This document shows positions 1-10,740 of a DNA stretch of 64,000 nucleotides, piece by piece. The notes below the pieces were generated by a model, which was not told the DNA's origin, ran no database searches, and saw nothing but the letters and a program-made list of their open reading frames with translations. The translations under genes were made by a program, and so were the position numbers. Origin of the DNA: Manihot esculenta (Eukaryota > Streptophyta > Magnoliopsida > Malpighiales > Euphorbiaceae); NCBI RefSeq assembly GCF_001659605.2, contig NC_035161.2, positions 1,240,001-1,304,000 on the forward strand, in the 5' to 3' direction. Each line of letters starts with the position of its first letter. Position 1 is the stretch's first letter.

Positions 1-695
1 CCTGGTAATGGTAAGTACAGAGGTGTTATATACACATATACATATATGACAGGAAGACCAGGTGCTCGATTCTACGCCCTGGCACAGAGTTACTGGGACT
101 ATGTGGTGACAGGTTTACTCTTGATGTGGTTTGTCTGTGTTATGACGCATTCCATCAGATCATAATTTAATGAATTGTTTTACTGTTCTACTCACTGGGC
201 TATAGAGCTCATCCCACTCCCTTAACCCCAGTTTTGCAGGTTCAGTGTACAGTATACAGAGGAGATCCACAGAGAAAGAGTAAAGAGATTTGTAATAGCT
301 TAGAGTGGACATCTAATATTAAAGAGATGTAAAAGTTGTGTATAAAGTTAGAAATGTGCTTGACTTAGTAATGGTTGTTATGTACATGATCGGTATATGT
401 ATATATGTTTTCCTGTATGTGAAAACCAGGCTTAACAGGTATGAGTTAACCCATCTAGAGCAAGCTCTAATCAGGGGTACAGAGTACAGAGTACAGAGTA
501 CAGAGTACATAGATAGTGCATGCACAGGTTAAGCCGTGGTACAGAGAAAAGAGTTTTTATTTTTCACAGAAAATGTATGATCATGTATGAGTTTTACAGG
601 TACACAGAGAGTATAGCAGGCTTGCTACGGGTTCTGGCGGCCTTAAGCTGACCTGAGTCCTAGCGCCGGTGACGGTCCATTTTAGGGTCGTTACA
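1..695 (+). repeat. T1 5' LTR, 3' portion
   Basis: It matches 3510-4204 almost base for base, apart from a few substitutions and one extra copy of a 7-bp AGTACAG repeat near 480-505. It ends GTCGTTACA, immediately followed by the primer-binding site. Confidence 0.92.
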
Positions 696-698
696 GAT

Positions 699-710
699 TG
701 GTATCAGAGC
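699..710 (+). other. T1 primer-binding site (initiator tRNA-Met type)
   Basis: TGGTATCAGAGC, the standard plant LTR-retrotransposon primer site complementary to the 3' end of initiator tRNA-Met. It begins three bases after the LTR end. Confidence 0.9.
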
Positions 711-924
711 CCTAGGTTCCCATGATCGGACCTATAGAGATAGTGTTGGGCTCATAAAGGTTAGAAGTGGTCAAGCACAATAGGAAATCATGTCCACTAG
801 GATAGGGTGTTGAGTCCTATCTGTTTACTGCTATGATAGGCCATGAGTTTTGCATGTGCCGTATTGCTATGTGATGTTTATGTGCTAAAGTGCTATGTTA
901 TGTGTTGTTTTTCAGAGAGTAACG

Positions 925-1256
925 ATGAGAGGAACTCGTCGATCAGCTCGATTGACTGGAGTCCCACCAGAAAGTGAGAGACCAGCTACTCGTCCTCCTG
1001 CATTGCTGAGGGCAAGGTCTCAGAGATCTAGCAGGGAAGGTACGTCAATAGACCCTAAAAGGTCTGTAGACGAGAGCAGAAGAGGTACAGCGAGAGGAGA
1101 AAGATCAGAGGAAAGGAGGGAGGCTATGGAGATTGACCAGTCTAGAGATGACAGCATGGGTATAGGCAGATTTGAGGAAGGTATGGGAGAGTCGCAGGGA
1201 GGCGCTCAGGCCTCAGGTTTTGGCTATCCAGCCTTTCCGCAGGACCCTCTAGACAG
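925..1256 (+). pseudogene. T1 gag, N-terminal fragment
   Basis: It starts MRGTRRSARLTGVPPE, the same start as the other group 1 gag proteins in the window, and is rich in Arg, Ser and Glu. About 110 codons remain. The capsid core and zinc knuckle are missing because the sequence jumps near 1250 into the RNase H region, out of frame, and stops a few codons later. A pyrimidine stretch and TTTTTCAG lie just before the start, as in every sister element. Confidence 0.85.
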
Positions 1257-2576
1257 TTGAAGAAGCACGAGTTGAATTACCCCACCCATGACCTAGAGAT
1301 GGCAGCAGTTATCTTTGCACTTAAGATGTGGCGGCATTACCTCTACAGGGTTAAATGCGAGATCTTCACCAATCACAAGAGTTTACAGTACATCTTGAGT
1401 CAGAGAGAGCTGAATTTGAGGCAGAGAAGATGGGTCGAATTGCTCAGTGATTATGATTGTAAGATCCAGTATCATCCGGGTAAGGCGAATGTTGTGGCAG
1501 ACGCCCTAAGCCGGAAGTCACTAGGCAGTTTATCCCATATAGCAGCAGAGCGGAGACCAGTCGTGATGGAGCTTTATAAGCTCTTAGAAGAGGGATTACA
1601 GTTAGAGTTATCTGGTACAGGTACGTTGATAGCACAGATGAGAGTGACACCTGTGTTTCTGGAGCAGATCGCGCAGAGACAGCATGAGGACCCTGAGTTG
1701 ATGAAAATTGCCAGGACTGTTCAGTCAGGCAACAGTGTAGAGTTCAGATTTGATAACAAAGGGATCCTCCGGTATGGGAGTCGACTTTGTGTACCAGATA
1801 GGAGCAGTGTGAAGGAAGACATTATGAGGGAAGCTCATAATGCGAGGTATAGTGTTCACCCAGGAGCCACCAAGATGTACCAGGATCTGAAAAGGGTCTA
1901 TTGGTGGCCAGCCATGAAGAAAGAAGTGGCGCAGTTTGTGACAGCCTGTGAGGTTTGCCAGAGGGTGAAACTAGAGCATCAGAAACCAGCCGGAATGCTT
2001 AACCCACTGTCGATTCCAGAATGAAAATGGGAGAACATCGCTATGGATTTTGTCGTGGGTTTACCAGCTACGTCCAACAGGATAGACTCTATATGGGTGA
2101 TTGTGGACAGACTCACGAAATCTGCTCATTTTCTTCCAGTACGGAGTAACTATTCTGTGGATAAGTTGGCACAGGTCTATCTGGATGAGATCGTGAGATT
2201 ACATGGAGTTCCAGTGTCTATAGTTTCAGACAGAGGACCTCAGTTTACCTCTAGATTTTGGCGGAGTCTGCAGAGTGCGATGGGCACAAGATTGGATTTT
2301 AGCACTGCTTTCCACCCACAGACTGATGGACAGTCAGAAAGGACCCTGCAGACCATAGAGGATATGCTTCGACTGTGTGTGTTAGACTTTGGCGGTTCTT
2401 GGAGGCAACATCTACCTTTAATGGAGTTTGCCTACAATAACAGCCATCATGCTAGCATAAGGATGGCTCCTTATGAAGTTTTGTATGGGAGGAAGTGCAG
2501 ATCCCCTGTTTGCTGGGAAGAGATAGGAGAGAAGGCTCTTGCAGGGCCAGAGTTAGGAGAGATTACCAGTAGAGTA
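1250..2576 (+). pseudogene. T1 pol fragment: RNase H end and integrase
   Basis: The open frame 1257-2024 has the end of RNase H and the integrase zinc-binding region (HPGATK...CEVC). It stops where TGG became TGA at 2022-2024. The frame resumes at 2043 with the integrase core: [20 protein letters not shown] and [10 protein letters not shown] carry the D, D and E of the catalytic triad. Near 2575 coding sequence is replaced by LTR sequence, so the integrase C-terminus and chromodomain-like tail are lost. Protease and reverse transcriptase are absent. Confidence 0.88.
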
Positions 2577-4204
2577 AAGCTTGTTTCTGTGTTGTTTTTG
2601 TTGTGTGTTTGGGGTTTTAAGGTAGTTTCTGACCCCTTTGAGCATATACATGAGTGTATGCAAGTGGAAGTATTGAGGTGTTTGAGGTGGAGTGAGTTTT
2701 GTGCATTGGGCGAGAGGCATGGCAAGTTTCTGCCCTGCTGATGAACTCAGGTTCGGCAGCCAAAGGTACATTCGGCCGCCGAACCCCTGAGGAGGTGTGA
2801 GGAGGTGGCTTCGGCTGCCCAAGCTTGCCCCCGAGCTTTTGGACTTTCGGCTCTGGAGGGGAGTTCGGCCGCCGAAGGTGCCACCGAAGGATAGAGACTT
2901 TCATCTCTAGAGTGCCTTTTGGCCTCCGAAACTTGCCCCCGAAAGGGTTCGGTAGCCGAAAGTGGAAGTTCGGCCGCCGAAGGTGCTTGAGTTTCGTATC
3001 TGGAGAGGACTTTCGGCCGCCGAACCTGCCGTCGAAAGTGTTCTGTCCAGCTTTCCTTTGCATGTTTTGCATGGATGTTAGAGTGAGTTTAAGGGGATTC
3101 TTAGGGGGTGTCATAGAGTTGTTCATAAGCTAGTTCGGTCCCTCATTTGAATCCATCTGTATAGGTACAGACCAGAGGAACCAGAGAGAGCAGCAGTGAG
3201 TTCTGCTCCAGAGCCTGCAGAGTCAGTCCAGTTAGCCAGAGGTGAGTGGAACTAAACTTAATTCTTTTACTTGCACAATGGAATGTTTTAGCATATCTCA
3301 TGCATCATGATTATGCCATAGGTTGATTGCATTAGTATCCACGAATATGTTGCATTGCATCGTTATTTGATGATGTGAGTGAATGCTGAATGATCCAATA
3401 GTCTCAAACAGGAAGTCCAGGAGCCTTTGACTACGCCCTGGCAGGTATAGTAAAGACCAGGAGCCTTTGACTACGCCCTGGCAGTTATAGTAAAGTCCAG
3501 GAGCCTTTGACTACGCCCTGGCAATGGTAAGTACAGAGGTGTTATATACACATATACATATATGACAGGAAGACCAGGTGCTCGATTCTACGCCCTGGCA
3601 CAGAGTTACTGGGACTATGTGGTGACAGGTTTACTCTTGATGTGGTTTGTCTGTGTTATGACGCATTCCATCAGATCATAATTTAATGAATTGTTTTACT
3701 GTTCTACTCACTGGGCTATAGAGCTCATCCCACTCCCTTAACCCCAATTTTGCAGGTTCAGTGTACAGTATACAGAGGAGATCCACAGAGAAAGAGTAAA
3801 GAGATTTGTAATAGCTTAGAGTGGACATGTAATATTAAAGAGATGTAAAAGTTGTGTATAAAGTTAGAAATGTGCTTGACTTAGTAATGGTTGTTATGTA
3901 CATGATCGGTATATGTATATATGTTTTCCTGTATGTGAAAACCAGGCTTAACAGGTATGAGTTAACCCATCTAGAGCAAGCTCTAGTCAGGGGTACAGAG
4001 TACAGAGTACAGAGTACAGAGATAGTGCATGCACAGGTTAAGCCGTGGTACAGAGAAAAGAGTTTTTATTTTTCACAGAAAATGTATGATCATGTATGAG
4101 TTTTACAGGTACACAGAGAGTATAGCAGGCTTGCTACGGGTTCTGGCGGCCATAAGCCGACCTGAGTCCTAGCGCCGGTGACGGTCCATTTTGGGGTCGT
4201 TACA
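2577..4204 (+). repeat. T1 3' LTR, 5'-truncated
   Basis: It matches the T3 LTR from about position 21655 onwards. The promoter and TATA part are missing. It holds a cluster of the TTCGGCCGCCGAA palindrome (about 2750-3030), the predicted second-intron donor CCAGAG|GTGAGT at 3242, a three-copy 40-bp subrepeat, and the acceptor block ending TTGCAG at 3755. Confidence 0.9.
3415..3524 (+). repeat. 40-bp tandem subrepeat in group 1 LTR (3 copies)
   Basis: Units start at 3415, 3455 and 3495, each beginning G(T/A)CCAGGAGCCTTTGAC and ending in GGTATAGTAAA-like sequence. T3 and T5 LTRs carry two to three copies at the same place (for example 22490-22560, 37540-37645 and 48740-48850). Confidence 0.9.
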
Positions 4205-6922
4205 ATCTCAAAGGGTCCGATGTACCGTGGAGCTAGCTTACCTTTCTTTCCAAACCGAATCATCCCTTTCATAGGAGACACCTTGAGCAATACCAAATCC
4301 CCCTCCTGAAACTCTACTTGTCTTTTGTGGATATCTACATAACTCTTTTGCCTGCTCACAGCAGTCTTGATCCTTTCTCTGATAATTGGCACTACTCTGC
4401 TGGTGATCTCTACTAATTCAGGCCCTGCTAAGGACCTCTCTCCAACTTCTTCTCAACAGACAGGTGACCTGCACTTCCTCCCATACAAAGCTTCATATGG
4501 AGCCATTCCTATGCTAGCATGATAGCTGTTATTGTAGGCAAACTCCACCAAGGGTAGATGTTGCTTCCAAGAACCGCCAAAATCTAGCACACACATTCTG
4601 AGCATATCTTCAATTGTTTGGATGGTCCTCTCCAATTGTCCGTCAGTCTGAGGATGGAAAGCAGTGCTGAAGTCTAGCCTGGTGCCCATAGCATTCTGCA
4701 GACTCTACCAAAACCTGGAGGTGAACTGGGGTCCTCTATCAGACACTATAGAAACAGGAGCCCCATGCAACCTGACAACCTCCTCAACATACACCTGCGC
4801 CAATTTATCCACAGAATTGCTGCTCCTAACGGGGATGAAGTGAGCAGATTTGGTCAGTCTGTCCATAATCACCCATATGGAGTCTAATCTGTTGGACGTT
4901 GCTAGTAATCCCACCACAAAATCCATAGCTATATTCTCCCATTTCCACTCTGGAATCGGCAGTGGGTTAAGCATTCCAGTCGGCTTCTGATGTTCCAGCT
5001 TCACCCTCTGACATACCTCACAGGCTGACACAAACTGTGCCACTTCTCTCTTTATAGCTGGCCACCAATACACTCTTTTCAGATCCTGATACATTTTGGT
5101 GGCTCCAGGGTGAACATTGTATCTGGCATTATGAGCTTCCCTCATAATGTCTCCCTTCAGACCTATGTCATCTGGTACACACAATCTATTCCCATAGCGG
5201 AGGATCCCCTTGCTGTCAAATTTGAACTCTTCATTCTTGCCTGACTAAACAGTCCTGGCAATTTTCACTAACTCTGGGTCCTCGTGCTGTTTTTGAGCCA
5301 CCTGCTCTAGGAACACGGGGGTCACTCTCATCTGGGCTATCAAAGCACCTGTACCAGACAACTCCAACTGCAAACCTTCATTAATGAGCTTGTAGAACTC
5401 TCTCGCCACCGGCCTCCTCTCTGCTGTGATATGGGACAAACTGCCAAGTGATTTCCGGCTTAGGGCGTCTGCCACAACATTCGCCTTACCCGGATGGTAC
5501 TGAATCTTGCAATCATAGTCACTAAGCAGTTCTACCCATCTTCTCTGTCTCAGGTTCAACTCTCTCTGACTCAGGATGTACTACAGACTTTTATGATCTG
5601 TGAAGATCTCACATTTAACCCCAGAAAGGTAATGCCTCCATATATTGAGTGCAAAGATTACAGCTGCCATCTTTAGGTCATGTGTAGGGTAATTCAACTC
5701 ATGCTTCTTCAGCTGCCTAGAAGCATAAGCAATCACCCTTTCGTTCTGCATCAACACATAACCCAGTCCCACACGGGACGCACCACAGAACACTGTGAAG
5801 TCTTCATTACTGGTAGGCAGAGCTAACACCGGTGCCGATGTCAACCTTTTCTTCAGCTCTTCGAAGCTCTCTTCACACTGGTCAGACCACACAAACCTCT
5901 GACCCATCCTAGTTAATCTGGTCATAGGAGCGGCAATTTTCGAGAAGTCCTGAACAAACCTCCTGTAGTAACCTGCCAGAACCAAAAAGCTCTTGATTTC
6001 TGTCACTGTAGTGGGTCTAGGCCAGTTAGCTACAGCTTCTACCTTCTTGGGGTCCACTTCGATTTCCTGTTCTGACACAACATGCCCCAAGAATGAGATG
6101 CTCCTCAACCAAAATTCGCACTTGGAGAACTTGGCATACAAGCCATGCTCCCTCAGGGTCTGCAAAACTGTCCTCAGATGATGGGCATGCTCCTCTGCGT
6201 TTCTGAAATACACTAAGATATCATCGATGAAGATAATAACAAAGTGATCCCGATATTGACTGAAAACTCTGTTCATGAGATCCATGAATGCTGCAGGGGC
6301 ATTGGTTAGCCCGAACGGCATTACAAGGAACTCATAATGCCCATATCTGGTCTTGAATGCTGTCTTTGGCACATCTTCTTCCCTTATTCTCAACTGATGG
6401 TACCCAGATCTCAGATCTATCTTGGAGAAACAACCTGCCCCAGCTAGCTGGTCAAATAGATCATCGATCCAAGGCAACGGGTACTTGTTCTTGGTAGTGA
6501 CTTTGTTCAACTGCCTGTAGTCGATACAAAGTCTGAGGGATCCATCCTTCTTTCTCACGAACAACACTGGAGCACCCCAAGGTGAGGTACTCGGTCGGAT
6601 GAAACCCTTATCTACCAGCTCTTGCAATTGATCCTTCAATTCTTTCAATTCTGCTGGTGCCATCCTGTAGGGAGGGATAGATATTGGTCTGGTTCCAGGC
6701 ATCAGTTCTATTTCAAACTCTATCTCCCTAGCAGGTGGTAGTCCTGGAAGCTCGTCTGGGAAGACATCTGGAAATTCTCTGACTACTGGCACTGAGGCTG
6801 GTTCCCTGATCTGACCATCTAGCTCTCTCACATGAGTCAGATACCCCTGACATCCCCTCCTAAGCAACCTACGAGCCTGTAGGGCTGATATTAGACCTCT
6901 AGGTGTACCCCTCCTGTCTCCT
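4205..6922 (-). pseudogene. T2 pol (protease end, reverse transcriptase, RNase H, integrase)
   Basis: 6867-5581 holds the reverse transcriptase: [28 protein letters not shown] and the catalytic FIDD (in [13 protein letters not shown]). The start of RNase H follows. Integrase follows in pieces (5559-5245, 5184-4705, 4689-4453, 4392-4205), with the zinc region HPGATK...CEVCQRVK and the core D, D and E motifs visible. Stops at 5581-5583 and 5245-5247 are CAG to TAG changes. The stop before 4453 is TGG to TGA. The frame differs from gag by an indel near 6925. The sequence ends at PFEI, where T1 is inserted. Confidence 0.9.
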
Positions 6923-8809
6923 CTAAAGACGACCTCTGAATCTGACTACCTTGTCCCTGCAGTCCAAGGTAGCACTATGGGTAGATAGCCAATCCATCCC
7001 TAGAATGACGTCAAAATCTATCAAATCTAGAACTACTAGGTCGGCTGGAAGGCATCTATCCTCTACAAATACAGGACTAAACCGGCAAACTGACTCTGCC
7101 ACTGATGGATCACACTTGGGCCCACTGACCCAGAGAGGACACTCTAACCCATAGACCATCAAACCCAACCTCTCAACTGTTCTCGGAGCAATAAAAGAAT
7201 GAGATGCACCAGGGTTCATTAATGCATACACATCTGAACAACCAATGATGAGATTACCTGACACCACGGTGTTGGATGTGTTCGCCTCCTGCTGAGTCAT
7301 GGTGAAAATCTGTGCTGGTACTGATGGACCTTCACCCCGGGAACCTACTGAAGAAGAGGTTGCCCCTCTCCCTCTGCCTCTACCACTGCCCTGAGTCGTG
7401 GCTGGAGCTACTGGTTGAGCTACACTGCCAGAACCTGTCTGCTGGGACTGAGCCATAAAAGCTACTCTAGGACACTCCCGAGCCATGTGTCCTTCTTGCC
7501 CACATCTGAAACATGCAGTAGTCCCAAACTGGCAGACTCCTTTGTGTGGCTTACCACACTTCATACAAGCAGAACCACCCGAGCCAGAGCTTGAGCCACC
7601 ACCCATTCCCAGATCGGACTTAATCCTGTTCAAGAACTTGTTCTTCTTGGACTTGGATCTTTCCATCTTTACACTACTCGGAGTCTTGGAACCTGAAGGC
7701 TGTGCCACTGACTGTTTTACTTTCCCCTCGATAATTGCACTAGCCTCCATTTTCCGGGCCATATCCACAATGGCATGGAAACTCTCCCTTTCTGCTGACT
7801 GGATCAAGGAGGAATACCTGGAATGAAGCTTCATGATATACCTCCTAGCCTTCTTTCGGTTTGTGTCATAAGCTTGCCCTGCAAACGGCAACAGCTCCAG
7901 AAATCTGTCTGTGTATTCATCTACACTCATCTCTTCCGTTTGTCTAAGCTGCTCGAACTCAATCATCTTCAGCTCCCTGGAGCTATCAGGGAAAGCCCAT
8001 CCTGCAAATTCATTTGCAAATTCCTCCCAGGATAAGCTATCCACCCTTGGATCCACATTGTTCTTGAACCAATCCTTGGCTTTCTTACATTTCAGCTTGA
8101 AACCCGCCATCTGAATGGCTCTACTCTCACTTGCTCCCAACTCATCAGTTATCATTTTCACCATTTTGAGGTACTCAAACGGATCATCACCAGTCTCATA
8201 CTTGGGAGCATCCAGCTTAAGGTAATCAGTCATCTTCACCTTATCCCCCCCAGAAGAGCTAGGTTTGGGAATTTGGACATTTGGGGTAGCTAGCTCTGTT
8301 GGTGGAGGAGGAGGTGCCATATTTCCTGAGTTAGAGTTTGCTGGATTTGGATAGAAGGGTGGGGGTGGATACATAGGGTACTGAGAGTATGGTGGGTAAA
8401 AGGGAGGGTATGGCATATGGGAAGGGTATGGGTTAAAGCTAGAGTAATCTGATGTACCTCCCATCGGATACCCTGAGCCCTGAGGAAAGGGCGGATATTG
8501 GGGTGGATAATCAAATCCCGAGGCTTGAGCGCCTCCTTGTGACTCCCCTGAACCTTCCTCAGACATGCTTACACCCAAGCTTCCATCTCTTCTTTGATCC
8601 ACATCCATATCTTCCCTCACATCAGCTGAACTTTCACCCTGATCTGTACCCCTTCTACTAGCATCAAAAGACCTTCTAGGGTCCCTTGCTGCTCTCTCTC
8701 TACCAGATCTGCATGACATTGCCCTTGGCAATGCAGGAGGACGGGCATCCATGCCCTCGTTCTCCGGTGGTACTCCAGTCAATCGTGCAGATCGACGAGT
8801 GCCTCTCAT
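6923..8809 (-). pseudogene. T2 gag-protease
   Basis: The frame is open for 628 codons from MRGTRRSARLTG. It has a Pro/Tyr-rich linker, a capsid region (YLKLDAPKYETGDDPFEYL ... WAFPDSSRE), a basic Ser-rich segment, a zinc knuckle CFRCGQEGHMARECP (CX2CX4HX4C) and the aspartic protease. The protease active site reads MNPGASHS where sister elements read MDPGASHS, so the catalytic Asp is replaced by Asn (codon at 7214-7216). The frame then runs into a stop before reverse transcriptase because of an indel. The start lies just after a CTTTCAG acceptor-like motif. Confidence 0.9.
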
Positions 8810-9064
8810 TCTGATTCTGAAAGCAACACAATATACACATAAACATGAGCATCAAATGGTTCATGTGGAAACACATGAACCCTCACATACATATCATATC
8901 ATATCATTAATGCATATGCATGAAATCATGGCATTTCACATCATCATCAAGACAGGACTCTACATCCTATCCTAGTGGACATGATTTTCTTTCCTATTGT
9001 GCTTGCCCTTCTATAACATCTATGAGCCCGACACACTATCTAGGTCCGACCATATGAACCTAGG

Positions 9065-9076
9065 GCTCTGATACCA
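9065..9076 (-). other. T2 primer-binding site
   Basis: The reverse complement reads TGGTATCAGAGC, three bases inside the end of the 5' LTR. Confidence 0.9.
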
Positions 9077-9764
9077 ATCTGTAACGACCCGGAAATTGGA
9101 CCGCTACCGGCGCTAGGATCCAGATCGGCTTAAGGCCCCGGGACCCATAGCAAGCCTCCTGTACCTGTTGGATACCTGATAACATCCCATACATGATCAT
9201 ACATTTTCATAAAAATTTAAATCTTTTCATATTTCAAGCCTGACTTGTGCATGCACTATACCATAAACATAAAACCCCAATCTAGAGCCCTCATCAAATG
9301 CTCTAGTGGGTTATCATAACATACATCAAGCTTGGACTATCATTTCTCATCCTAAAAACATTTCATTATAAGAGATCATGTACTAAAAGGGACTACTCAT
9401 ACATAGGGGCCAAGCACAATTTCTAAACCTCAATACATTACTTTACATTACATAACATCCTTAAACTATTTTTACAACACATGTCCACTACTAACACTAT
9501 TACATAGGCATAACATACTTCAACCTTGAAGACTCCCCGATCTATCCTGAACCTGCAAGCCTGGGGGTTAAGGGAAAAGGGGTGAGCTAAAAAGCCCAGT
9601 GAGCAGAACAGTAGAACATATACAAAACCATGCTTTCATGGAATACATCACAGCACATACATTTCACATCACGGATGAACTTGTCACCAATAACCCTCTA
9701 CATAACCAATGTGCCTGGCCCTCGACGGAGCTCCGCAGGACTTCCTCTTAATCATAACATATAA

Positions 9765-9885
9765 TGCCAAGACGCGTGGATATGGGCAGCCTTGGACTTT
9801 CATTAATCATCATACATATAAAATGCCAGGACGCGTGGACATGGGCAGCCTTGGACTTTCATTAATCATCATACATATTGAGGGC
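9765..9885 (-). repeat. Tandem subrepeat in T2 LTR (2 copies of about 60 bp)
   Basis: Two adjacent copies of a unit containing GACGCGTGGA(T/C)ATGGGCAGCC and CTTGGACTTTCATTAATCAT. It sits at the LTR position where group 1 elements carry their unrelated 40-bp subrepeat. Confidence 0.88.
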
Positions 9886-10111
9886 TAATGGATCATCCAA
9901 CATTCATCCATATCAACAACATAGAATGCAATGCATCATATTCGTGAGATTGTAATGCAACAACCTAAAATATATCATGGTATTCGTGATGCATGAACAT
10001 GCTCAAAACTTTGTTATTGTAATACATAGTTCAGTTCTACTCACCTCTGGCTGACTCTAAACAGACTTTGAAGCAGCTATCTCACTGCTGGGGTCCTCGG
10101 TTCCTCGGGTC

Positions 10112-10121
10112 CGAACCTCTT
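10112..10121 (-). other. Intron-loss junction in T2 LTR (between 10116 and 10117)
   Basis: The minus strand reads CTTCAAGAG joined directly to GTTCGGACCCGAGG. In T7 the same flanks (CTTCAAGAG and GTTTGGACCCGAGG) are separated by 599 bp that begin GTAAGC and end GTGTAG. T3, T4, T5 and T6 also have an insert of 586-694 bp with donor and acceptor motifs here. The junction is what splicing would produce. Confidence 0.8.
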
Positions 10122-10623
10122 GAAGATCGAGAGGAGAGGCGATCCAACTCGGAGATGGGAGAGATCGAGCTCCTGGAGTCTCCAAGTTACCAACTTCACT
10201 CTTTTTGCTCAAATATCTTCAGACCAAGATAAAACTAGTTAAAAATCTTGAGAGATTTGAAGGAAAAAGACAAGATCGACAAGGGAGGTCGGAGGCTCAC
10301 CTTGGCCGGAAATGGGGAGAGAAAACTCACCCATTTCGGATAGGGGACCCCTTTATAGGTGGCTGGCTAGGCCACTTTCGGGGGCCTAACATGCCTCCGC
10401 ATGCATGCCATGTTCGGCGGCCGAACATGAGGTTCGGCGGCCGAACCTAGATTTCCCTCAAAGGTCTTTTTCATTCAAAACTCAATTTCCTTTCTTACTT
10501 AAAACCATAAAATACTCGAAAACATTTTATAAAATCATGTTTTTACCCTTCTAGAGGCTTCCGATATCCGAGATTCCACCGGGCGGTAGGAATTCCGATA
10601 CCGGAGTCTAGCCGGGTATTACA

Positions 10624-10740
10624 ATTAGTTTCTTTGCAATGAATAAAATACACCATTTTGGAGAACTTGTCAACAACAACCAAAATAGAATCAGATCCAC
10701 GTTGAGTTTGTGGAAGGTCAAGAATAAAATCCATAGACAA
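10624..10740 (-). pseudogene. Integrase fragment of a different Ty3/gypsy lineage
   Basis: The minus strand encodes [20 protein letters not shown], then [18 protein letters not shown]. This is the start of a gypsy integrase core but is clearly unlike the Tekay copies here ([16 protein letters not shown]). It is cut by T2 at 10623 and fades out after 10740. It looks like the old host of the T2 insertion. Confidence 0.75.

Larger units (their letters stand above)
1..4204 (+). mobile_element. T1: deleted Tekay-type Ty3/gypsy retrotransposon (left end outside window)
   Basis: The order is end of the 5' LTR (1-695), primer-binding site, gag start, RNase H/integrase, then a 3' LTR ending GGGGTCGTTACA at 4204. 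Two internal deletions are visible. The first joins the N-terminal part of gag directly to RNase H near 1250. The second joins mid-integrase to the middle of the 3' LTR near 2575. The next base, 4205, is already inside the integrase gene of T2 on the opposite strand, so T1 is inserted in T2. The left target duplication lies outside the window and should read ATCTC. The 695 bp shared by the two LTRs are nearly identical, so the insertion is young although the element is defective. Confidence 0.9.
4205..10623 (-). mobile_element. T2: decayed Tekay-type Ty3/gypsy element, group 2
   Basis: On the minus strand the order is 5' LTR (10623-9080), primer site, gag, protease, reverse transcriptase, RNase H and integrase. 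The 3' end is cut by the T1 insertion at 4205, and the rest should lie left of the window. The coding region has several stop codons and one frame change. At 10624 the LTR abuts an integrase fragment of a different gypsy lineage, so T2 was itself inserted into an older element. Its pol is closest in the window to T7. Confidence 0.9.
9080..10623 (-). repeat. T2 5' LTR (1544 bp, short form)
   Basis: On the minus strand it begins TGTAATACCCGGCTAGAC at 10623 and ends CCGGGTCGTTACA at 9080. A TATA box (TATAAA) is at 10357-10352. It is about 660 bp shorter than the T7 LTR of the same group. Almost all of the difference is a single block of 599 bp missing at 10116/10117, exactly between a donor-like and an acceptor-like splice motif of T7. 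The second predicted intron (10044-9553) is still present. Confidence 0.92.

Noticed and set aside
338..532. Small frame MYKVRNVLDLVMVV... repeated at 3854, with hydrophobic residues
   Set aside because: It lies in the LTR untranslated part, is interrupted differently in each copy, and has no counterpart in T5 or T7.
2617..3133. Overlapping frames on both strands over the palindrome-rich LTR parts (here and near 21700-22200, 26200-27580, 31100-32480, 36750-37090, 37915-38300, 42270-42700, 49190-49490, 60375-61530)
   Set aside because: The frames are open because of the repeated GC-rich palindrome and give low-complexity proteins (SAAEP, RRPN, FGGRT). They are not conserved as proteins and shift frame between LTR copies.
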